Assembly (NCBI RefSeq): GCF_040362765.1
Contig: NZ_BAABWK010000001.1
Span: 796,990-860,989, forward strand
Length of the DNA stretch: 64,000 nt
Origin: Pyruvatibacter sp. HU-CL02332
GTDB lineage: Bacteria > Pseudomonadota > Alphaproteobacteria > CGMCC-115125
Reading direction: 5' to 3'
Shown here: positions 57,658-64,000 of the stretch, piece after piece
Layout: every line of letters starts with the position of its first letter
How positions within the stretch are numbered: the stretch's first letter is position 1
Position numbers and translations under genes: made by a program
Notes under the pieces: model-generated
Databases searched by the model: none
The model's input: the letters and a program-made list of their open reading frames with translations, nothing else
What the model was told of the DNA's origin: nothing

Positions 57658-60594
57658 CTAGAGCACTTCAAAGGCCAGACCTAGGTCCGTGAGACCAAGG
57701 TCCGCCGCATCACGGTCCGAGTATCCCACAAAGAGATTGGCGTCACCGACATTCTCAATCACATGATTGCCGGTTGCATCAATCTCCATGAGGATGTCGT
57801 CGTCCCCATCGCCGTCAAAGTCACCGATGGCACGCGCCGTCCGGTCGGTTCGGCCAACAAAGACGTTCGCCTCACCGATTTTCTCAATGACATATGCACC
57901 GCCGGCGTCCAGTTGCATCAGAATGTCGTCGTCGCCATCACCATCAAAGTCACCCACACCAACGACTGTCCGATCAGCCCGACCAACAAACGTATTCGCT
58001 TCACCGACTTTCTCAATGACGTAGGCCCCGGTCCCGTCGAGTTCCATGAGGATATCGTCGTCGCCATCGCCATCGAAATCACCGACGGCACGCGCGGTGC
58101 GATCTGCTGCGCCCAGGAACACATTCGCCTCACCGATTTTCTCCACAACATGAGCGCCGCCCGCGGTGAGTTTCATGAGGATGTCGTCGTCACCATCCCC
58201 ATCAAAATCACCCGTTGCCTGTACGGAACGGTCGTTTCGACCAATGAACTGATTGGCCTCGCCAAACTTGCCGATCACATGATGGCCACCAGCATCAAGG
58301 GTAAACAGGATGTCGTCATCGTCGTCACCATCGAAGTCACCCACCGCCCGAGCAGTTCTGTCAGCCTGACCGATGAACGCGTTGGGCGCGCCGATATTCT
58401 CGACCACATAGGCCCCACCGGCATTCAGCTCCATGAGAATGTCGCTGTCGCCATCACCATCGAAGTTACCTGCGAGTCGGGCCGTACGATCACTCCCGCC
58501 TATAAAGAGATTTGCTTCACCGACATTGCCAATGACCTTGTTGCCACCTCCCAGCAGGAACAAAATGTCGTCGTCCCCATCGCCGGTGAAGTCGGACCGG
58601 GGGCCACCATCGTCAACAAAATCATCGATGGCACCTGTTTCCGTCCCATTGCTGAAAGCAAGTTGCTCAATCGAACTCAGCGTGTCGATACCCTCGTCAC
58701 CTGACAGCGCAGACACAGTGTAAGTGCCGGCACCCTCATTGAAGACGACCGAGTAGTTTGATGAAGCCAGCGCGTAGACTGCAGTGTCCGTACCGCCACC
58801 GCCATTCAGCGTGTCATTGCCGCCCTCGCCGGTGAGGAGGTCGGCACCGAGGCCGCCTGTAATATTGTCGTCCTGCGCACCACCAGCAACTGAAAGAGGC
58901 GTCGCGCTGGTAAGTCCACTTGCATTGAAGGTATCAGCACCGTTTCCAAGCGAGACAAACACGCCACCGCGCGCAAGCGCCGGGTTGATCCCTGCCGCCG
59001 CCAGATCCCCGGTCAAAGTCAAGGAATCCTGACCATCAGTGAGGTCGAAAGAAACGCCTTCGACATTCGTCGCGGTGATTTCCGGGGTCGCGTCCCCCGA
59101 TGTCTCGATGGACAGTCCAGCACCGCTGCCCGACAGCGTTATGGAATCAAATGTCGGACCAGGTGAAAGGAACTGGATTTGGTCCCCGGTGGTTTCAGAC
59201 GTGCTGCCGCCGTCAATTGACTCGGTGCCGCTTCGGCCATGGACGTACTCAAAGGTGTCATCGCCTCCGCCGCCATTAAGCTGGTCAGTGCCGGAGGTCG
59301 TACCCGATCCGAAAATCCGATCATCCCCATCCCCACCGGAAATGGTGTCGTTACCCGAATCGCCTTCGATATCGTTGTTGCTTGCATTGCCGTTGACGGT
59401 GACACCAACACTCTCCATGAGAGACGTGAAACTCTCAACGCCGGTATCGAGTGCGAAAGAGGGAAGCGTGAAAGCTCCGCTCTGCAGGGGCAGCAGGCTG
59501 ACGGACTCAACATTGACCAGAACACCGGGAACAGTGCCGCCAAAAGTGTGGTCACCTGGTACGAGCATGAGCACGTCACCGACCGTGGCAACGGTCAGTG
59601 CCGCCTGGATGGTGCTGAACGCCGTCAGTCCGGTCGTCAGATCAATCTGTCCGTCGGCCGCGGCATTCCGGCTTGGGTCCACAAGAATGGCAAAATCCAC
59701 GCCCTCTTCCGTATCCGCTGCCAGCACCGCTGACAGGAGCGCCGCCTCATCCGCAGCCGCTACCTGCGACATGCCACCGCCATTCGCACCGGAAAAATCT
59801 GTATTGGTCAGCACAGCATTGAGCTGGGCCTGCGCAGTAGCATCGAATAGATCATGAAAGGTGTAGGACACTTCGTATCCCGGCGTGCCCGGGTCAGTGT
59901 CAATTGCCACGGTCAGTTCCCAGTCCGTCGCACTGTCCGCATACCCGCCAAGGTCACTGAGCGCACCAGTGAACGACCCTTGCCAGGCTTGCCCCGAATT
60001 GCCGGCATGCCCGACATAGAAATCCGCAAACACGGGCGCGGTGCTGAAGGTCGGGCCGCCAAAGACAATCTGGTCGCTTTCGACGCCCGTCCCCTGATCC
60101 TCCTCAGGAGTGAAGTTCACGATCGTGTCGTGCCCTCCGGCAAACCCGAATGCCACAACCGTATCCATGTCCGAAGCGTTTAGCGGTCCGCCTGAAGGGT
60201 TGGTGGCGTTTCGCTCGGCAAACGATCCAAGATCAACCGCGTTGTTGCCGCCAGAGATGAAGAACGTGTCCTCTTCCTGACCACCGGTGAGTATGTCTGA
60301 ACCTTGGCCATCAACAATCCTGTTCGCACCCGCATTGCCACTGATGTCGTTGCCGGCATCATTCGCAATCACATTGACTTCGCCAGCACCTTCCAGGGTC
60401 ACATCTAGAACCCCAGGCCCCAATGTCAGCGTGAATGTTTGGTTCGGCGCAATTTCGAATGTCAGCCCGTCAACGGTGACCGTCGTATCCACACCATTGG
60501 CAGATTCAAGGACCTGTATGGTGTCACCAGGCGCGGCGGCTGCAATGGCGGCAGAGAGCGTCGGCTGGTCTGTCGGGACGATGATTGTAGCCAT
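57658..60594 (-). CDS. RTX-like/FG-GAP repeat protein, subfamily B copy 1
   Basis: The 978-residue protein starts MATIIVPTDQPTLSAAIAAAAPGDTI, a NosD/pectate-lyase-like turn, with no Sec signal. Residues about 60-170 form a beta-rich start with one RTX-like GGQEEDTFFISGG. An unrecognised region of about 180-400 is shared with the next paralog and contains LVDPSRNAAADGQIDLTTGL, a second TIxxALxxAxxGDVLxLxPGDHTF turn and VNVESVSLLPL. Then come RTX-like repeats (about 400-620) and a YALASSNYSVVFNEGAGTY module. Residues about 665-978 are seven FG-GAP repeats ending DLGLAFEVL. AAGGAG 8 bases before the ATG supports the start. Function is unknown. Confidence 0.85.
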   Translation of the reverse strand: MATIIVPTDQPTLSAAIAAAAPGDTIQVLESANGVDTTVTVDGLTFEIAPNQTFTLTLGPGVLDVTLEGAGEVNVIANDAGNDISGNAGANRIVDGQGSDILTGGQEEDTFFISGGNNAVDLGSFAERNATNPSGGPLNASDMDTVVAFGFAGGHDTIVNFTPEEDQGTGVESDQIVFGGPTFSTAPVFADFYVGHAGNSGQAWQGSFTGALSDLGGYADSATDWELTVAIDTDPGTPGYEVSYTFHDLFDATAQAQLNAVLTNTDFSGANGGGMSQVAAADEAALLSAVLAADTEEGVDFAILVDPSRNAAADGQIDLTTGLTAFSTIQAALTVATVGDVLMLVPGDHTFGGTVPGVLVNVESVSLLPLQSGAFTLPSFALDTGVESFTSLMESVGVTVNGNASNNDIEGDSGNDTISGGDGDDRIFGSGTTSGTDQLNGGGGDDTFEYVHGRSGTESIDGGSTSETTGDQIQFLSPGPTFDSITLSGSGAGLSIETSGDATPEITATNVEGVSFDLTDGQDSLTLTGDLAAAGINPALARGGVFVSLGNGADTFNASGLTSATPLSVAGGAQDDNITGGLGADLLTGEGGNDTLNGGGGTDTAVYALASSNYSVVFNEGAGTYTVSALSGDEGIDTLSSIEQLAFSNGTETGAIDDFVDDGGPRSDFTGDGDDDILFLLGGGNKVIGNVGEANLFIGGSDRTARLAGNFDGDGDSDILMELNAGGAYVVENIGAPNAFIGQADRTARAVGDFDGDDDDDILFTLDAGGHHVIGKFGEANQFIGRNDRSVQATGDFDGDGDDDILMKLTAGGAHVVEKIGEANVFLGAADRTARAVGDFDGDGDDDILMELDGTGAYVIEKVGEANTFVGRADRTVVGVGDFDGDGDDDILMQLDAGGAYVIEKIGEANVFVGRTDRTARAIGDFDGDGDDDILMEIDATGNHVIENVGDANLFVGYSDRDAADLGLTDLGLAFEVL

Positions 60595-60749
60595 AGTGCG
60601 TGCTCCTTCGGACTGACAATGGCGGGAAGATCCCCAACCGTGCCCTCAGAATATCGCCGGAATTTCACACGAAAAATGTGATAAATCATTTCAATAAATT
60701 TTTTATGGGTTTATAATGTCCCCCCATCCTTCACCTGCTGACGTGCACA

Positions 60750-60784
60750 ACGAAACAAGCCCACACCAAGAATGGCGTGGGCTT
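60750..60784 (-). terminator. probable terminator after giant gene 4
   Basis: The arms AAGCCCACACC (60757-60767) and GGCGTGGGCTT (60774-60784) pair at 10 of 11 positions around the six-base loop AAGAAT. On the minus strand the stem is followed by GTTTCGTTG. It lies about 160 bases beyond the stop at 60944. Confidence 0.6.
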
Positions 60785-60861
60785 CCAGCAGGCTTTACGG
60801 CGTCGACTGACACCTGAGGGCGCAGCATCTGACCTGCGTCAGCTAGGCGATTTCAACACTT

Positions 60862-60894
60862 AGGCCCGCCCCACTTTTATCGTGAGGCAGGCCT
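60862..60894. repeat. degenerate copy of the giant-gene-3 terminator hairpin
   Basis: AGGCCCGCC (60862-60870) and GGCAGGCCT (60886-60894) pair at 8 of 9 positions. The right arm and the following bases match those around 57544-57560, and the text up to the stop codon also resembles that of giant gene 3. It lacks a T-tract, so it is probably a decayed duplicate rather than an active terminator. Confidence 0.6.
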
Positions 60895-60943
60895 GTGAGT
60901 AATGTGTATGCGGATTGCTTTTCCGGCTATTTAGCCCACACGG

Positions 60944-63895
60944 CTAGACCACTTCAAATGCCAGGCCGAGATCGGTCATGCCAAGATCAAAAACAGTCTG
61001 GTTAATCTCGCCATAGAACTGGTTCGCCTCACCGATCTTCTCAATGACATGAGCGCCGTCGACGGTGAGCTTCATCATGATGTCGTCGTCGCCATCCCCA
61101 TCGAAATCACCGATGGCCTGTGCGGTGCGGTCCGAGCGCCCGACAAACACATTCGCTTCACCGATCTTCTCGATGACATGATGCCCACCAGCATCCAGCG
61201 TAAACAGGATGTCGTCGTCGCCGTCGCCGTCAAAGTCACCGACACCAACAACGGTCCTGTCTGAACGCCCAACGAACACATTGGCCTCGCCCAGCTTCTC
61301 AATCACGTAGGCACCAGTAGCGTTGATCTCCATGAGGATGTCGTCGTCACCATCGCCGTCGAAGTCACCCACAGCACGTGCCGTGCGATCTGCACCACCG
61401 ATGAAGACGTTTGCTTCATTGATCTTCTCAACAACATGGGCCCCGCCCGCAGTGAGCTTCATCAGGATGTCGTCATCGCCATCCCCATCAAAGTCACCGG
61501 TGGCCTGCACCGAGCGATCAGACCGCCCAAGAAACACATTGGCAGCGCCAACATTGCCGATGACGTGATGCCCGCCGGCGTCGAGGGTAAACAGGATGTC
61601 ATCGTCGCCATCCCCATCAAAGTCACCAACCGCTTTTGCCGTCCGGTCGGCCTGACCAATGAACGTATTGCCAGAGGTTGGATCCACAACGACATGAGCG
61701 CCCGATCCGTTCAGTTCGGCTACAAAATCCGCGTCACCGTCGCCGTCGAAATCACCAAGAAGTCTGGCTGTTCGGTCATTATTCATGAACCCAAAGCCAA
61801 ATCCTTCACCGCTCTTCACCACCAGAAATCCACCAACATCAAAAACGATCTCATCGGCCGCCCCAAGACCAAAATCAGAACGTCCGCTGGACACGAACTG
61901 GGTAACAGCGCCCGTCTCGGCACCACCGTTGAAGGACAGATGTGTGATACCCGTCAGAGTATCAGTCCCCTCCGTGCCGTTGACCGCACGCACCTGAACC
62001 TGGGTTCCGAAATTGACTGTCGTGATGACATAGTTTTCAGACGACAGGGCATAGTGGGCCGTGTTGGTTCCTCCGCCAGTCACGAACAGCACGTCATCGC
62101 CGCCGCCACCGGTGAATGAGTTGATGCCGCCACCTTGGTCAAACAGCAGGTCACCACCGATGCTGCCGATGTAAGTGTCGTTTCCAGCTGCGCCCACAAA
62201 GGCGATGCCGGTCGTCGACGTCAGGCCACTTGCATCAAATGAGTTGTTGCCGCCAGTAGTAAAAATAGTCGCCGTCAAAGAGAAGGTGGAGACGTTCGCC
62301 TGCAGGATGCCAACATCAGAGAGGTTTCCGGTGAGGGTGAAAACATCGTTGCCACCACCCGTGCTGACACTCAACTTTTCAACGTTGGTGGCAGTGACCC
62401 TATTTGGCAAAAGCCCGACATCGGCAACCAGACCGTCTTGCGTACTCCCGTTGAGGAAAACCGATTGATTGAGCCCCGTTTCATCAAAAAGGGCAATTGT
62501 GTCGCCCTCGGTCTCACCACCTTCGCCGCCATCGAAGGTCAGCGTGCCATTGCTGGTCAGTAAATACCCGGCCGTGTCGTCACCGGCCATGCCGTTGAAG
62601 GTGTCAATCCCGTCGAAGTTGGTGAAAGCGTCATCGCCAGCGCCGCCCACGAAGAAGTCGTTTGTTTCAAACGACGAGACTGCAGTCGACGTATCGCTTC
62701 CCGTTATCTCCAGACCGCCGGCTTCAAGCCGAGATTGAAAATCCTGCACACCAGACGCCAGCGTAATGGCCGGGATTGAACCCGGACCGGCACCAAGTGG
62801 CTCAAATGTGATGTTGGACACACTGACGGTGACGCTGTTGATCGTACTTGCGAAGGTATGGTCGCCAGGCGCCAGCACAAGAACATCGCCCTCGCCGGCT
62901 GCGGCCAGCGCCGACGTAATGGTTCGATAGGCGATCAGCCCGGTCGCCACATCCAGCTGGCCGTCATTCAGAGCATCGCGGGTCGGATCGACCAGGAGCG
63001 CAAAGGCAATATTGTCATTGCCAAGCGGGTTAAGCGTACCGTTGATGAAACCGGCCTCATCGGCAGCCGCTATCTCCACTTCGTTACCGATATCGGCAGG
63101 CGTGAAATCAGTGTTGGTTAGCAGTGTTTTCATCTGTGTCTGCTGATCGGCATCGAACAGATCATGCAGCATGAAGATCGCGTCGTTCTGGCCGTTACCG
63201 TCATAGTCAAACGCGATGCTCAGGTTCCAATCGGACGTATCCGTATAGCCACCCAGTGATGTCAGGGCACCGGGAAACGGACCACCGGTAATTGTCTGCC
63301 CCACAAAGAACTTGGCATTGGCCGCAAAGTCTGCCCGCGTCGTGCCTCCAAAGATCAACCGGTCATCGGTCTCACCCGCATTCTGATCTTCCTGAAGGCT
63401 GAAATTGAAGATGCTGATCTCGGATGTGCCGCGGGTTTCCGCAACAACGAAGTCAGTATCTGACAGGTTGAGGGAACCGCCATCACTATTGGTCTGCCCA
63501 ACGTCCGTAAAAGCCCCCAGGTCAATTGCCTTGGTGCCTTCACCAACACGAATGACATCGGCGCCGCGGCCGGCAATCAAGGTGTCGGTGCCATCGCCCA
63601 GCGTAATGTCCTGGAAGAACGATCCAGTCGAACTGTCGGTGATGGTGTTCCCGTCATCATTGCCGATGATCTCAACCGACCCCGCGCCGGTGGTCGTGAC
63701 CTGCGTCACACCGGGCGTCGCGAGCGTGACGGTAAAGTCTTCACCTCCAGCCGCGTTGAGGGTCAGGTTGTTGACCGTGACCGTGAAATCCGTCTGGTTG
63801 AGACCGGCTTCAAACTCAATCGTGTCGCCAGGATTGGCCGCAGCAAGCGCACTGGCAATGTCAGCCTGATCTGATGGAATACGGATAATCGCCAT
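60944..63895 (-). CDS. RTX-like/FG-GAP repeat protein, subfamily B copy 2
   Basis: The 983-residue protein starts MAIIRIPSDQADIASALAAANPGDTI. The start at 63895 has a GGGGGAAAGAG ribosome site 5-8 bases upstream; the ATG at 63916 overlaps that site. It is built like its neighbour at 57658: PGDTI module, RTX-like pieces, the same unrecognised central region (LVDPTRDALNDGQLDVATGL, then TITSALAAAGEGDVLVLAPGDHTF), a shorter RTX part and a YALSSENYVITTVNFG module. The C-terminus from about residue 672 has six complete FG-GAP repeats preceded by one decayed unit (SDFGLGAADEIVF), again seven in all, and ends DLGLAFEVV. It is the most upstream of the four paralogs. Secretion route and role are unknown. 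Confidence 0.85.
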   Translation of the reverse strand: MAIIRIPSDQADIASALAAANPGDTIEFEAGLNQTDFTVTVNNLTLNAAGGEDFTVTLATPGVTQVTTTGAGSVEIIGNDDGNTITDSSTGSFFQDITLGDGTDTLIAGRGADVIRVGEGTKAIDLGAFTDVGQTNSDGGSLNLSDTDFVVAETRGTSEISIFNFSLQEDQNAGETDDRLIFGGTTRADFAANAKFFVGQTITGGPFPGALTSLGGYTDTSDWNLSIAFDYDGNGQNDAIFMLHDLFDADQQTQMKTLLTNTDFTPADIGNEVEIAAADEAGFINGTLNPLGNDNIAFALLVDPTRDALNDGQLDVATGLIAYRTITSALAAAGEGDVLVLAPGDHTFASTINSVTVSVSNITFEPLGAGPGSIPAITLASGVQDFQSRLEAGGLEITGSDTSTAVSSFETNDFFVGGAGDDAFTNFDGIDTFNGMAGDDTAGYLLTSNGTLTFDGGEGGETEGDTIALFDETGLNQSVFLNGSTQDGLVADVGLLPNRVTATNVEKLSVSTGGGNDVFTLTGNLSDVGILQANVSTFSLTATIFTTGGNNSFDASGLTSTTGIAFVGAAGNDTYIGSIGGDLLFDQGGGINSFTGGGGDDVLFVTGGGTNTAHYALSSENYVITTVNFGTQVQVRAVNGTEGTDTLTGITHLSFNGGAETGAVTQFVSSGRSDFGLGAADEIVFDVGGFLVVKSGEGFGFGFMNNDRTARLLGDFDGDGDADFVAELNGSGAHVVVDPTSGNTFIGQADRTAKAVGDFDGDGDDDILFTLDAGGHHVIGNVGAANVFLGRSDRSVQATGDFDGDGDDDILMKLTAGGAHVVEKINEANVFIGGADRTARAVGDFDGDGDDDILMEINATGAYVIEKLGEANVFVGRSDRTVVGVGDFDGDGDDDILFTLDAGGHHVIEKIGEANVFVGRSDRTAQAIGDFDGDGDDDIMMKLTVDGAHVIEKIGEANQFYGEINQTVFDLGMTDLGLAFEVV

Positions 63896-64000
63896 AGTCT
63901 CTTTCCCCCAGCGCATATCCGATCAAGGTCTCAACACGCGAATACGCTGGAGTTGACCGTCATGCGCAAAATTTCATCCGACCAGAGCGGTCGACACATG

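Larger units (their letters stand above)
60595..60943. other. intergenic region between giant genes 3 and 4
   Basis: These 349 bases hold two hairpins described separately, an AT-rich stretch (about 60660-60720) that probably carries the promoter of giant gene 3, and an imperfect copy of the terminator seen at 57513. I see no gene. Confidence 0.5.

Noticed and set aside
57763-58704. 313-codon plus-strand frame with apparent repeats opposite giant gene 3
   Set aside because: It is the antisense of the FG-GAP coding repeats; the periodicity comes from the real minus-strand protein. The same holds for plus-strand frames at 47103-47738, 51449-51829, 55046-55912 and 61436-62119.
46734-63895. CRISPR array or satellite DNA
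   Set aside because: The repeats keep one open reading frame, differ at synonymous and amino-acid level, and encode 40-70 residue modules; there are no short identical repeats with unique spacers.

Overview
The window is a chromosome segment of a marine-type alphaproteobacterium; this placement is an inference. GC is fairly high, genes are densely packed, and the contents fit: a MoxR/VWA pair, a LigE-like glutathione transferase, ExoY-type transferases, a fused CysNC, and large acidic calcium-binding repeat proteins. Order level (Rhizobiales or Parvibaculales) is only a guess. I found no rRNA, tRNA, CRISPR array, insertion sequence or phage gene.

Layout. 1-3051 (minus): an O-acylation set of a truncated MBOAT acyltransferase and two SGNH hydrolases. 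3340-7692 (minus): a MacAB/DevABC-like export system (adaptor, FtsX permease, ATPase). 7725-15735: a CoxE-like VWA protein and a MoxR AAA+ ATPase, separated by two paralogous outer-membrane beta-barrel proteins (plus) and an acyl-CoA dehydrogenase (minus). 16005-20096: a FadJ-type beta-oxidation enzyme, a GST and a lytic transglycosylase.

20330-46724 is a large surface-polysaccharide locus. Nucleotide-sugar genes make UDP-Glc, UDP-GlcA, UDP-Gal, GDP-Man and GDP-fucose (galU, ugd, galE, manC, gmd, fcl, plus a divergent gmd-like gene). cysD-cysNC supply activated sulfate. There are two chain-initiating phosphosugar transferases, GT4 and GT2 transferases, an FkbM and a second methyltransferase, a GNGPSL-motif protein, an O-antigen ligase/polymerase-like protein and a Wzx-like flippase. 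A tightly overlapping operon (CMP-sugar synthetase, 2-hydroxyacid dehydrogenase, SDR, SMP-30 lactonase) ends the locus. Together they predict an acidic, fucose-containing and possibly sulfated polysaccharide carrying an unusual CMP-activated acid sugar.

46734-63895 (minus) holds four giant tandem paralogs in two subfamilies. Each lacks a Sec signal peptide, has an N-terminal 'ALxxAxPGDTI' module and RTX-like calcium-binding repeats, and ends in exactly seven FG-GAP/EF-hand-like 'DFDGDGDDDILF' repeats, which predicts a seven-bladed propeller. The 3' ends of two of them are almost identical in DNA. This family next to the polysaccharide locus is the most unusual part of the window; a matrix or surface-layer role is plausible but unproven.
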